Origin: a virus | IMG/VR virus record: IMGVR_UViG_3300032315_001715 | Span: 310,001 to 374,000 of that record | Strand: one strand, 5' to 3' | Length of the DNA: 64,000 nucleotides | Shown here: one piece after another, positions 14,286 to 22,756 of the stretch | Numbering within the stretch: position 1 is the first letter of the stretch | Layout: every line of letters begins with the position of its first letter | Made by a program: the position numbers and the translations under genes | Notes under the pieces: generated by a model | What the model saw: the letters and a program-made list of their open reading frames with translations, nothing else | Told to the model about the DNA's origin: nothing | The model's database searches: none

Positions 14286-14864
14286 ATGTTTAGTGGACTA
14301 ACCAGCAAGCTGTTAATAGCGCAGATGGTAGTGATCATTTGCATGGCTACGGCAGGATATTTTTATTTTAATCATAGCCAATCGGTTATTACTGGTCTAA
14401 CGGCTGATAAAACACGACTAGAACTAGCTGTACAAACCCAAGAAGCAACAATCGCCGCTCAACAAGAGGCAGCAAGCCGGCAGAATACCGAAAGCGTTCA
14501 GTTACAACGACGCCTTGTTGATGCCGAGACCCAACGACGCACACTGGAAACAAGGCTTAGAAGCCAAAATTTAGAAGCCATGGCTAGGACTAACAGCGCG
14601 GATCTCGAACAGCGTATTAATAGAGCAACAACGCAAGCCTTCCGTGACATTGAAAATCTAACAAGACCAACTGACAGACCGGTGCCGGCAGCAACACCGC
14701 CGCAGCCCACAACCTTGCCGGCAACGTCTCAGCCGTCTGGTTCAACCAATCCTCGGATCGCGCCAGCGGCGATAACACAGCCGACGGTCCTTCCGGCAAC
14801 GTCTCAGCCGTCTGGTTCAACCAATCCTCAGCCTCCACCGAGGCCGCCGAGGCAATACCCATGA
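14286..14864 (+). CDS. Putative inner-membrane spanin (i-spanin-like)
   Basis: 192 residues: a single N-terminal transmembrane helix (residues ~9-27, LLIAQMVVIICMATAGYFYF), then a ~90-residue Gln/Glu/Arg-rich coiled coil, then a Pro/Thr/Ser-rich tail. This is the plan of Rz-type i-spanins, which span the periplasm and fuse the two membranes at lysis. The tail contains a 37-bp exact direct repeat (14718-14754 and 14793-14829). A lipoprotein gene starts inside its stop (ATGA) and a holin gene follows, completing a lysis cassette. Confidence 0.7.
   Translation: MFSGLTSKLLIAQMVVIICMATAGYFYFNHSQSVITGLTADKTRLELAVQTQEATIAAQQEAASRQNTESVQLQRRLVDAETQRRTLETRLRSQNLEAMARTNSADLEQRINRATTQAFRDIENLTRPTDRPVPAATPPQPTTLPATSQPSGSTNPRIAPAAITQPTVLPATSQPSGSTNPQPPPRPPRQYP
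14718..14829 (+). repeat. In-frame 37-bp direct repeat in the spanin tail
   Basis: Two identical 37-base copies, 75 bases (25 codons) apart, encode the repeated peptide ATSQPSGSTNP in the Pro-rich tail. This is recent internal duplication within a coding sequence, not a mobile element. Confidence 0.8.
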
Positions 14865-15223
14865 TGAAATCCCTAATATCCATAGCATCTATTCTTTTTC
14901 TAACCGCATGTTCATCGTCGGGTAACATCAGAATAACTTCTAGACCACTTGAAATTGATATTACTAGGACCGCTGATCCGACCGGGATACAAATGCTTCC
15001 GGTGAATTTCAGGGTGGTTACCCGAGAAACTCTTGCATCGTTTATGGATGAATTGTCCAGAAGCCAGGGAAATTCATCCCCGGTTTTTATCGCCATTACC
15101 ACCAGGGATTATGAAAATCTAAGCTTGAATCTTTCAGATTTACGGCGATACATCGAGCAACAACAAGCGGTAATCATTTACTATCGACAGCTGACAACAC
15201 GTAATCCAACCGGTAATCAATGA
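14861..15223 (+). CDS. Putative outer-membrane spanin lipoprotein (o-spanin-like)
   Basis: 120 residues with a lipoprotein signal (ISIASILFLTACSSS, lipid-modified Cys in LTAC). The rest (LPVNFRVVTRETLASFMDEL ... VFIAITTRDYENLSLNLSDLRRYIEQQQAVIIYYR) resembles a phage lipoprotein family placed beside i-spanin-like genes in T4 relatives. Overlap of start and upstream stop (ATGA) is typical of Rz/Rz1-like pairs. ATG 14861 or 14864 could be used. Confidence 0.65.
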   Translation: MMKSLISIASILFLTACSSSGNIRITSRPLEIDITRTADPTGIQMLPVNFRVVTRETLASFMDELSRSQGNSSPVFIAITTRDYENLSLNLSDLRRYIEQQQAVIIYYRQLTTRNPTGNQ

Positions 15224-15287
15224 GCATTTAATTATATCCATACCGACCTTTAAATATCATTATTAAGTTAAAAGGTCCAGATGTAAC

Positions 15288-15788
15288 ATGCCAATTTCCG
15301 GTACAAATAATATGCCACCGATCGATGAGGCTGATCCACAGCCTCGCCGTACTGCTCAGGACGAAATCGATCTGATGGATCCACATAATACCACATTATC
15401 GGGAAGTTCTAACTCGGTGCAATCTTCGTCTGAGGCCCAACAATCGGGAGCCACAATGTCTTATACCCAAAATCAACGATCAGATTCGCCAGGCCAGATC
15501 AACATTGACCATTCCATGAAAATACAAGAAGAACACTGGATCAAATCATATTGGAGACCTGCCATGGGCTGGCTGTATATGTTGATTTGTTTTGTGGATT
15601 TTGTGGTGTTTCCGGCGTTGGCCATGTTTTTACCGGCCTTTTTCTCCGGAGTTGGTATTACAATGCCATATACCGCATGGCAAAGCCTGTCGTTAAGCAA
15701 CGGTGGATTGGTCCATGTTGCCTTTGGTGCGATATTGGGTGTTACAGCATGGAGCCGAGGCCAGGAAAAGCTTAATGGTACTAGATGA
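15288..15788 (+). CDS. Putative holin
   Basis: 166 residues: a hydrophilic ~80-residue N terminus, then WRPAMGWLYMLICFVDFVVFP and two further hydrophobic segments ending in a short charged tail (WSRGQEKLNG). The W-R-P start and three-helix hairpin fit a phage holin family with three transmembrane segments. It follows the two spanin-like genes, supporting a role in timing of lysis. A TTTAAATA-like box lies ~35 bases upstream. Confidence 0.75.
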   Translation: MPISGTNNMPPIDEADPQPRRTAQDEIDLMDPHNTTLSGSSNSVQSSSEAQQSGATMSYTQNQRSDSPGQINIDHSMKIQEEHWIKSYWRPAMGWLYMLICFVDFVVFPALAMFLPAFFSGVGITMPYTAWQSLSLSNGGLVHVAFGAILGVTAWSRGQEKLNGTR

Positions 15789-15802
15789 TGTGTTAGGATT
15801 GG

Positions 15803-15907
15803 TTACTTGTAGATATACGGATCCCTCTTTCTCATTTCCTTTAGTTTACGCTTAAAAGCAAAATGATCCTGGATCTTTTGATACAATCTAGCTATGAAAT
15901 TAAACAT
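15803..15907 (-). CDS. Small basic phage protein, 34 aa
   Basis: Too short for routine gene finding, but clear: ATG 15907 after AGAAAGGAAGCAAC, product MFNFIARLYQKIQDHFAF... ending KEMRKRDPYIYK, stop TAA at 15803. Tiny basic proteins ending in RDPFIYK-like tails are common in cyanophages and pelagiphages; function unknown. Its start overlaps the end of the SGNH-like gene by 8 bases, making it the last gene of the biosynthetic operon. Confidence 0.7.
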   Translation of the reverse strand: MFNFIARLYQKIQDHFAFKRKLKEMRKRDPYIYK

Positions 15908-16856
15908 GTTGCTTCCTTTCTAACGGTAGAAGATCTTTAAATCTTCTCTTTTTAATTGAATTTTTTTGATTTGAAAGATGTTGATGCAGATATTCTGCCC
16001 ATGCGCCGTGACTGATGGGGCTTGGATGCCAATTGATCATGCGATCATTTTTATCCACGTATTGATCGATGTATGATTTGAATGACCCTTGATCCTTGAG
16101 TATGAACCGTTCCTTGATCATATCCCATTGGAGCTTTAAGATGTCGATCTTGTTTTCCCAGTTATTCAACGGATCAGTCCAGCCTCCGAACTTGGATATA
16201 TCCCACGATTCAATGGTATCTTTGATGTTCACCGATTTCCACATCGATGGATTTGCGGATGGTGTTTCGTAAAACGCATTGAAGCAATGATAGTTGATCT
16301 TGTGGTGATCACAAAATAGCTTTAGATTATGATTTTGTTCAATAAATCTAGAGATGTATTCAGCTTCGGTCCAAAGATGTCGAACATGCATTTTAAAATA
16401 GCTCTTGGCTGCACTAGATACATAATAGGATGTTTCCCGCATGGCCGGCCATATGGTTTGCATGTATGTGTAACCATTTTCGTCGATGATCACATTTTTT
16501 CGTTCAGGGCTTGACCATCCGATCATTACCAGTAAATCGTTAGTAGGTCTTCCAGGTATGACATAGTTCTTTAGTAACCATGAAATGGTTGACTCGTATA
16601 TCCCATCGTTGCTTCTAGCTGGCCAGCCAAGATTTACGTTTTCGCATCCAATTTTTTCTGCTAGGATGGTCGGCCAAATTCTTGGTATCCGATAGTAATC
16701 ATTTTCTTGATCTGTATCAAACCGCCCTTTTTTGTAACGGTTGCCCATGCCGTAGCCTTTTTTTCCCGGACCAGCAAGAAATTCCGGAGCCATGATTTCG
16801 CTGCCGTATGTCCAACTGTCGCCATTGGTTACCAATGTTCGGATCGTATTAAGCAT
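15900..16856 (-). CDS. SGNH/GDSL-like protein, copy 1
   Basis: 318 residues. The N terminus has GDSWTYGSE (Ser nucleophile in block I) and the C terminus WHPSPISHGAWAEYLHQHL supplies the late catalytic His, as in SGNH hydrolases of a phage-associated branch. It resembles the gene at 21939-22742 (CSWTAG start, HHPMIKGHQTWATYLHQ end). SGNH enzymes remove or transfer acyl groups from sugars or lipids. It lies in the biosynthetic operon with 8-base overlaps on both sides, so a role in modifying the pathway's glycan is plausible. Confidence 0.7.
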   Translation of the reverse strand: MLNTIRTLVTNGDSWTYGSEIMAPEFLAGPGKKGYGMGNRYKKGRFDTDQENDYYRIPRIWPTILAEKIGCENVNLGWPARSNDGIYESTISWLLKNYVIPGRPTNDLLVMIGWSSPERKNVIIDENGYTYMQTIWPAMRETSYYVSSAAKSYFKMHVRHLWTEAEYISRFIEQNHNLKLFCDHHKINYHCFNAFYETPSANPSMWKSVNIKDTIESWDISKFGGWTDPLNNWENKIDILKLQWDMIKERFILKDQGSFKSYIDQYVDKNDRMINWHPSPISHGAWAEYLHQHLSNQKNSIKKRRFKDLLPLERKQHV

Positions 16857-17529
16857 GTAAACCTCCCATGATCGATATGTTTCGTATTGCGGCCCATTTC
16901 CATAACAACGCTCCTAGACTGGCGGTTTGATAAGCCGGATCTAGATTAGAGGTTTGTACCATTTTCCACAATGACTCGTCGTCATATGCCAGTGAAACAC
17001 GCGACATGGTATCAATGTCAGCTGACCGGCCAACAAACATCGAGTCGTTAATTGACCATAGCCCGTTGCCAAATACGTCCTTTTTGACAGCTGATCGTAT
17101 CACACCGCCCCATTCGACTGAATTTCTCTTACCGAGCATTATCCTCGACGTCATTTCGGTTGACCGCAGACCTTGCAACGATCTAACCATAACTAAATCA
17201 AAACGTTGATTGTTTTCAATCTCATGGTTTTTCTTGTTGAGAATTGAAAGATACATTGCTCGAAGATGATCGGTATGTTGATATAGATGTGCGTCGGTGA
17301 TGCCTGGCCCGTGATTAACGATGTCACCTAGGTGATGTCGCCGAGGATTTCTCGTTGGTGATGATCTAGTAACATTGAAATTCATCGGGAAAACCCCAGT
17401 ATCGTTACCAACAACATGGGTAAAAATGGTGATAGTCGCATTGTCAACGGGTGGTAACGGCTCGATCTCCGATCGAGAGTCGTCGGATACACCATATATA
17501 CATACAGCAATGTTGTTATATGATTTCAT
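16849..17529 (-). CDS. Glycosyltransferase-like protein, 226 aa
   Basis: Starts MKSYNNIAVCIYGVSDDSR at ATG 17529 (the longer start at 17559 would overlap the previous gene more). The layout resembles the next upstream gene: an N-terminal strand with CIYG, FTHVVGND, then a basic central region with FDLVMVRSLQGL and a WSINDSMFVG segment similar to DIFFWADS. I take it for a diverged member of the same glycosyltransferase-like family. Confidence in fold is moderate and donor and acceptor are unknown. Confidence 0.5.
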   Translation of the reverse strand: MKSYNNIAVCIYGVSDDSRSEIEPLPPVDNATITIFTHVVGNDTGVFPMNFNVTRSSPTRNPRRHHLGDIVNHGPGITDAHLYQHTDHLRAMYLSILNKKNHEIENNQRFDLVMVRSLQGLRSTEMTSRIMLGKRNSVEWGGVIRSAVKKDVFGNGLWSINDSMFVGRSADIDTMSRVSLAYDDESLWKMVQTSNLDPAYQTASLGALLWKWAAIRNISIMGGLHA

Positions 17530-18286
17530 AGTTGTCGATTCGCCCCTTGAGATCGACATAGTCTTTTGATCTCATGACTTTGATATTTGGCCAGGATGAC
17601 CGAATGAGTAATCCGCAGCTTTTAAAGTAATAATATAAGGCTAATTCTGGAGGATAGTCTAGTTTGTTCGGATCGTTGTTTATGTAATCAGCTTCAATGA
17701 ATGGTAGATGATCATGAAATGCCGCTGCTTGATCATAAGTTGCACTGTCTGCCCAGAAAAATATGTCGCTGATCCTAAATGCATTCCATTCCTTCTCCCA
17801 AAATGGATGCGTGATATAAACCGTATTTGGTTGCGGTGGTTTGATATCAATGGGGATGGTGAAAAATAGATCGGATCGCATCCTTATCACCACGTCGTAC
17901 CGTGTATTGGTACTTATTTCGTGTTGCCTTTTTAGATGGGCACATTTCATTAGGCTGTTGAATTGATCCAATGACCAACAGCATATGGGATTTTTGACCT
18001 CATAAAATTCGCTAGGCACGGATAGCTTTGATTCAAACACGAATGATTTTGGTTTTAGTGTTTGTATTATTTCGGCTTTTTCTTCGTTTGTTAGTAACAC
18101 AGGATCAAATGATAATGCATGTCCATTTTGATTGCTGGTCCAAATCTGCCTTGGCATGGAGTTGTAGTCCCAAAAATGAAAGAAAACATCAATATTTGCA
18201 TTGAGATGGGACAGGTTATCAAACCAATTTTGATAACAGGTTTTCCACTGCCTAGCTTGACCACTTAAACATAGAGCTATTTTCAT
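17516..18286 (-). CDS. Glycosyltransferase-like protein, 256 aa
   Basis: Starts MKIALCLSGQARQWKTCYQNW at ATG 18286, the usual beginning of a family found in polysaccharide loci. IDVFFHFWDYN follows, then YDVVIRMRSDLFF (aspartates in a DxD-like context) and WNAFRISDIFFWADS. The family is assumed to transfer sugars, but substrate is unknown. ATG overlaps the stop of the KbaZ-like gene by 4 bases. Confidence 0.7.
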   Translation of the reverse strand: MKIALCLSGQARQWKTCYQNWFDNLSHLNANIDVFFHFWDYNSMPRQIWTSNQNGHALSFDPVLLTNEEKAEIIQTLKPKSFVFESKLSVPSEFYEVKNPICCWSLDQFNSLMKCAHLKRQHEISTNTRYDVVIRMRSDLFFTIPIDIKPPQPNTVYITHPFWEKEWNAFRISDIFFWADSATYDQAAAFHDHLPFIEADYINNDPNKLDYPPELALYYYFKSCGLLIRSSWPNIKVMRSKDYVDLKGRIDNYEII

Positions 18287-19269
18287 CGGAAATTCTCCGT
18301 GTAATCGTCTAGTAATCCAGTTACGGTTGTTTGTAACATCGATTGATAGCCGGTTTGATCGATCTTTAACATTTCGTTGACGAGATTTGAGTTCTGATGG
18401 TAGTGGCCGGCAATGATGGTCTTCCATGCATTGTCAGCATCGGTGCTTGACAGCCATCGTTGCCATTTATCTCCGTTAATAACCTCGTTGGAAAATTGAT
18501 TCCATAGTTTCGACAGTTGATTACGACAACAATGTGTGTGTAGAACCCGGGTTTGCATGGCACCTAGTTGTGGAGCAATATTCATGGCATCAACTCCGGC
18601 CTTGGCCCTTGATCTTATTTGATCATTGGTTAGATAATCAGCGTTGTGTTCCTTGAATAGAAACCCACGCTCATGGACCATGTCTGTTAGTTTCTTAACA
18701 CGATCAACATCAAATGTCCCGACCTGCTTATCCTTAACAAGGCTACCGGTCTGTGCGACCACAAATCGGATATTGTTCCGGTATGGTTCTAGTAGATCAA
18801 GGTCCTTGGATAGGGTCTCGTCGATGCATGCTTCTCCGATGTTTTCTTCTGAACCGTATTCAAGCATCATGTGTGGTGCTTGCTTGAGAATGTGTTCTAT
18901 CAAGGATATTGCGGTTCGTTCTCTCTGATACAGAACCTTGCTTGGATCCACATGTATGAGATCTATTCCGTTATCAATGTCAGTATCAATGGTTCTCATG
19001 ACTTGGGCAATGGCTGCGGCCTGATCCAACCCTTGATCAGCATTCTTGAAATATGGTCCGCAGTGATCTCTGCATACCAGCACATTTGCTCCTGAGCTGC
19101 GAACCCTATTGATTAGTTCAGCTGTAGTACAAACATACCCGCCCTGATAATCTACCTGATTCCTGGACGCAACCATCATAAATGGTTGATCTTTCAATTT
19201 GGAATAATCACAGATGATGTCGATGAGATCTAGGCTCATCGGACCAAGTCCCAGCTTAGGTAGTTCCAT
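18283..19269 (-). CDS. KbaZ/GatZ-like tagatose-bisphosphate aldolase family protein
   Basis: 328 residues. MVASRNQVDYQGGYVCTTAELINRV near the N terminus and CRDHCGPYF are the signature of the GatZ/KbaZ family; IDLIHVDPSK, VAQTG and FKEHNADYL follow in order. In enterobacteria GatZ/KbaZ support the class II tagatose-1,6-bisphosphate aldolase. Related stand-alone proteins occur in glycan and natural-product loci. The neighbours (shikimate-dehydrogenase-like, nucleotidyltransferase-kinase) suggest an early carbon-skeleton step, which is inference. Confidence 0.75.
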   Translation of the reverse strand: MELPKLGLGPMSLDLIDIICDYSKLKDQPFMMVASRNQVDYQGGYVCTTAELINRVRSSGANVLVCRDHCGPYFKNADQGLDQAAAIAQVMRTIDTDIDNGIDLIHVDPSKVLYQRERTAISLIEHILKQAPHMMLEYGSEENIGEACIDETLSKDLDLLEPYRNNIRFVVAQTGSLVKDKQVGTFDVDRVKKLTDMVHERGFLFKEHNADYLTNDQIRSRAKAGVDAMNIAPQLGAMQTRVLHTHCCRNQLSKLWNQFSNEVINGDKWQRWLSSTDADNAWKTIIAGHYHQNSNLVNEMLKIDQTGYQSMLQTTVTGLLDDYTENFR

Positions 19270-19984
19270 GGGTAAGTTCCTTCTCTAGCCTATCAAATTC
19301 GTTTGGATCGATTGATATACCGGTATAGATATTAAATTGTCGTATGAACTGATATTTATAAAAGATTAATCCTCCAACATAATCAGTACCGGTTGTTAAA
19401 CACTGATTGGCTAGGGATCCGGGCTTGGTGGCAAGATCTATGACCAATCTGGATCCTGGTATCATTTCTAATGGCGACTCTGGGATAGATGTACCGGCAG
19501 CGGTTGCATTTATGATCACATCGGCCGGTTGGTGTCTTTCTTCCCAGTTACCCAAGGATCTAGAAAACATGGTTGCTCGGCCATTAATCATCCGATGTAT
19601 CATTGATCCTATGGATCCGTTACCTAGTATGGTTACTCGATCATTGTCATTAATCATCGAAAGAACATGCTCAGCTCCGGCGAGATCAGCGTTGTATCCA
19701 ATTAATTTCCCGTTATCAACTAACACGGTATTGCAAGTATTGTGCTGCTTGACAGAATCGTCGACCTTGTTAAGCAAGGGTATTATCGTTTTCTTGAACG
19801 GCATGCTGATGCTGATACCGCACAGATGTCCCTGTGCAATCTCGGTGTTAATGGTGGACTGTAGATCTACACACGCAAGGGCGGTGTAATGATGTCCTGT
19901 CAGTTGGAAGTCATTGAAAAACCTGTTGTAAAAATAAGTTCCGGTTTTTCCTGGATGGGATGCTAGACTAATGAATCTATGCAT
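19256..19984 (-). CDS. Shikimate-dehydrogenase-like enzyme
   Basis: 242 residues with the AroE layout. The substrate domain has ISISMPFKK with the catalytic Lys64 and NTCNTVL; NAD in GYNADLAGA gives Asp100, the partner acid. The dinucleotide domain has ILGNGSIG. GLIFYKYQ replaces the usual GMLVHQ ending. The key residues are kept, so it probably reduces or oxidises a keto group on a shikimate- or quinate-like ring with NAD(P). Start at ATG 19984 gives an 8-base overlap with the gene before; 19996 is also possible. Confidence 0.8.
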   Translation of the reverse strand: MHRFISLASHPGKTGTYFYNRFFNDFQLTGHHYTALACVDLQSTINTEIAQGHLCGISISMPFKKTIIPLLNKVDDSVKQHNTCNTVLVDNGKLIGYNADLAGAEHVLSMINDNDRVTILGNGSIGSMIHRMINGRATMFSRSLGNWEERHQPADVIINATAAGTSIPESPLEMIPGSRLVIDLATKPGSLANQCLTTGTDYVGGLIFYKYQFIRQFNIYTGISIDPNEFDRLEKELTHGTT

Positions 19985-21509
19985 TTGACAGTTCACTGAA
20001 TAACTTTAGACCTAGGCACCATAGCAGATCGTTAAATGGCGGGGCATGCAACGGTGCCATGTTCCAGAAAATCAACGGCACCAACTGTTCAACTTTTTTG
20101 GTATCCATGCCCATATCTGATGTAAAAGCTAGAATGGTATCCCTGGCATTCTCAATATCAACACTTGGGACGGTGAGTTCGTAGTTGCCTTTTCCGTCAT
20201 TGGTAACTGAAAATTCGTTCTTTTTGATTTTCGAATAATCAATGATGCAGCCGCCTAACAGCTTGGATAGGTCATAATAGATATCACCGGCAAAGCTTTC
20301 CTGTCCGAAGCGTGGACGCCAGTCGATCGCACGCAATCCGCCGTCTGGTTTGACTATTATGTTATCAAACTGTAGATCGCCGTGTATCCATGCGGGTCGA
20401 TTTTCCGTAGCGAGATATTCCCAATTTATCGAGCTGAGATAGTCGCTCCAATTACCAACTACCACACCATTGACGCTTTTCGCGTGTAGCACCGGCCTGT
20501 GTTCGTTAACAAATACCAGTATTCGATCCCTGGATTTAGTTCGATAGAATTCCATGCAAGAATCTCGAAAGTTACCGGTCGGTACGGATTTCCACACGTC
20601 GGTCTTGAGCCACGTGAGCACGCGAGGTAACAGGTCCGGCGACATTGAGTGATACGCGGTGTCGCCGTCGATCTTATCATACACCAACATCTGATCAACG
20701 AATTCGACGTTTTGTGGTACCACAGTATCTCCGATCTTTTCGGCACGGATTTTCCGCTGCTTCATGTGTTCCCAGATTGCAGCCCATTTCAATACCTTAC
20801 CGTTGACCATCCATATCATTTCATCCTTCTTGGTGAAATCATAGGGTTCTGATTTTCTCACGGCTGTAAGATAGTCATCTCTGTTCCCCATGTCAATCCA
20901 GCTTTTCAGCGGATGCAGCTCGCCGCCAGTGTTCAACGAATCTATGAATTCCGTGGATTCAGTTTTGATCAATCGATCGAAAAACCCTCGATGATCGGCA
21001 ATGTACATCAATCCGGTAAATGCGGTCCAGTCCTCATTTTGCGTCTGCTTAAAGGATATTTCCAGTTTGTGGTTTGATTTCCTAAACATGGTGTATAGGT
21101 CTGATCGATCTGTTGGGACCAATTTGGTAAAATAGGTATCCTTGGATAATTGACCGATCGGTAAGCTGTCATTGAAATACGTGTCACATGCAACATACCA
21201 GAACGGACTGGCAATGCTGGCTTGGCACTCGCGCAAGGTGTGTGCGGTACCTGCACTTGCTCCCTTGTAATTTTCGATCTCAACAAATTCAATGGAACGA
21301 TCCTGATACATGGCTTGGATCAGAGATTTCACTTGCCAGTTATAGTGACCAATGGGTATTATGAACCTGGTATCGTGCGGAAACGCATCAATGATATGTG
21401 CAATGATTGGCTTACCGAGATATGGTAGCATGCATTTGTGCATGCGATCAACGAGATTGCCCATCCTAGATCCCGTACCAGCAGTTGGTATGACAACGGT
21501 TTCAGGCAT
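19977..21509 (-). CDS. Sugar nucleotidyltransferase fused to APH-like kinase
   Basis: 510 residues in two domains. N-terminal ~240: a nucleotidyltransferase with IPTAGTGSRMG (nucleotide loop), KCMLPYLGKP and CDTYFND. C-terminal ~270: an aminoglycoside-phosphotransferase/choline-kinase fold with WIHGDLQFDNIIV (catalytic loop) and LRAIDWRPRFG (metal loop, DWR in place of DFE). Such fusions phosphorylate a small alcohol or sugar and activate it as a nucleotide adduct, comparable in logic to LicA plus LicC. ATG 21509 chosen; 21530 and 21548 are alternatives. Stop is TAG. Confidence 0.8.
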   Translation of the reverse strand: MPETVVIPTAGTGSRMGNLVDRMHKCMLPYLGKPIIAHIIDAFPHDTRFIIPIGHYNWQVKSLIQAMYQDRSIEFVEIENYKGASAGTAHTLRECQASIASPFWYVACDTYFNDSLPIGQLSKDTYFTKLVPTDRSDLYTMFRKSNHKLEISFKQTQNEDWTAFTGLMYIADHRGFFDRLIKTESTEFIDSLNTGGELHPLKSWIDMGNRDDYLTAVRKSEPYDFTKKDEMIWMVNGKVLKWAAIWEHMKQRKIRAEKIGDTVVPQNVEFVDQMLVYDKIDGDTAYHSMSPDLLPRVLTWLKTDVWKSVPTGNFRDSCMEFYRTKSRDRILVFVNEHRPVLHAKSVNGVVVGNWSDYLSSINWEYLATENRPAWIHGDLQFDNIIVKPDGGLRAIDWRPRFGQESFAGDIYYDLSKLLGGCIIDYSKIKKNEFSVTNDGKGNYELTVPSVDIENARDTILAFTSDMGMDTKKVEQLVPLIFWNMAPLHAPPFNDLLWCLGLKLFSELSNA

Positions 21510-21942
21510 GTTCAGATGCGATCCGCCCATTACCTCGCCGAGAATCATCTTGCAGCCTGATCACATCGTCTAGCTCTGGTGTGCTGGCCTCGATAAATAC
21601 CAAGTCGCTAATAGCAATAACCCGATGTATGGTGCCCGGATTGATGTCGAAGCTCATGCCTGGTTTGAGATCATGTGCGGTAACATCTTCTAGATACCAT
21701 TCGAGGGTTTCAGCAGTTAGCCGGCCTCCGAGGTAATCGTTGATCGGAAATGGACGATTTCCTAAAATTAGAATACCTTCTCCACTTAGCACATAGTTGG
21801 TTTCTTTCTTCTGTTGATGCACTTGCAAGCTCGATCGATGACCAGCGGTGAACAGTATTTTCTTAAGGGCGTATGGCATTCTAATACCGTCGGAGATCCA
21901 TTCCTCTTGTCCCCATGGTTTTGAAACTATCTTCGGTGTCAT
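21502..21942 (-). CDS. Mannose-6-phosphate-isomerase-type cupin
   Basis: 146 residues, one cupin barrel. KPWGQEEW at the start, LQVHQQKKETNYVLSGEG (His/Glu metal ligands), the PGTIHRV motif (second His) and FIEASTPELDDVIRLQDD at the end match the C-terminal cupin of type II phosphomannose isomerases. It may isomerise a phosphosugar or bind a nucleotide sugar. Start overlaps the preceding stop by 4 bases (ATGA). Confidence 0.85.
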   Translation of the reverse strand: MTPKIVSKPWGQEEWISDGIRMPYALKKILFTAGHRSSLQVHQQKKETNYVLSGEGILILGNRPFPINDYLGGRLTAETLEWYLEDVTAHDLKPGMSFDINPGTIHRVIAISDLVFIEASTPELDDVIRLQDDSRRGNGRIASEHA

Positions 21943-22742
21943 GACTGGATTACCTCATTTTTTGTTGTGAGCACAGGTTCGTATATCCTTAGGTATGCTT
22001 GATGCAAATATGTAGCCCAAGTTTGGTGACCTTTTATCATGGGATGATGGCATTGGCTCAGCGGTATGTTGTTATCGACACAAAATTTTAACATGCTGGA
22101 ATTTTCGTGCATATCAACAAATCTAGCATCATTTAGATATGCAAATTCCGTGGGAAATTCTTTCAAATGGTCTATACTGCTATTCGGAAAACACATGCCA
22201 CCGATGCTATTGAAAAATAAGAATTTAATTTGAAGATTTTCCAGAATATTAGCCATTACATAGACGTTTTGCAAATGTTTTCTGATGCATTCTCGTTCAT
22301 CAGTTAGATACTGATTTTTGATGTTCTGATACAGATCCAACTGGTTTTTAAGAAAGGATGGAAAGGAATTAGCAGCCCACTGATTTGAAAATTTTTGCCA
22401 AGTATTCATGTTACACCAGTTTCTGGTGTTTCGATATGACACAAATACCTCATCTCGTTCAATCGATGTCCATCCCAATACCACCAATAGTTCGTGTCGT
22501 TGATCGGTTGGCCAGTTGCGAATAAATTCGATGGTTCGCCGCATCATCCGTGTGTTGCTGCCGCCTCCATATCCGTCATTAACATGATCGGCATTCATCA
22601 GGGCGGCCAGTCGTTGTGGCCACGACAACAGCCGCTGCACATTTTCTACCTTATCAGGTGATGATGCGGCGATCATCGGGTCCGATTCGATGCCATTACC
22701 CGCCGTCCAGCTGCAACCATTTGCATAGATAAACTTGATCAT
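21939..22742 (-). CDS. SGNH/GDSL-like protein, copy 2
   Basis: 267 residues from ATG 22742 (MIKFIYANGCSWTAG). CSW replaces the GDSW of the paralogue at 15900-16856. WTSIERDEV near residue 80 parallels WSSPERKNV in that protein, and HHPMIKGHQTWATYLHQ near the end gives the late His. Same family, probably an acyl transfer or hydrolysis role on the product of the operon. It starts 15 bases after the radical SAM stop. Confidence 0.7.
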   Translation of the reverse strand: MIKFIYANGCSWTAGNGIESDPMIAASSPDKVENVQRLLSWPQRLAALMNADHVNDGYGGGSNTRMMRRTIEFIRNWPTDQRHELLVVLGWTSIERDEVFVSYRNTRNWCNMNTWQKFSNQWAANSFPSFLKNQLDLYQNIKNQYLTDERECIRKHLQNVYVMANILENLQIKFLFFNSIGGMCFPNSSIDHLKEFPTEFAYLNDARFVDMHENSSMLKFCVDNNIPLSQCHHPMIKGHQTWATYLHQAYLRIYEPVLTTKNEVIQS

Positions 22743-22756
22743 CGGAGCAACTTGTA

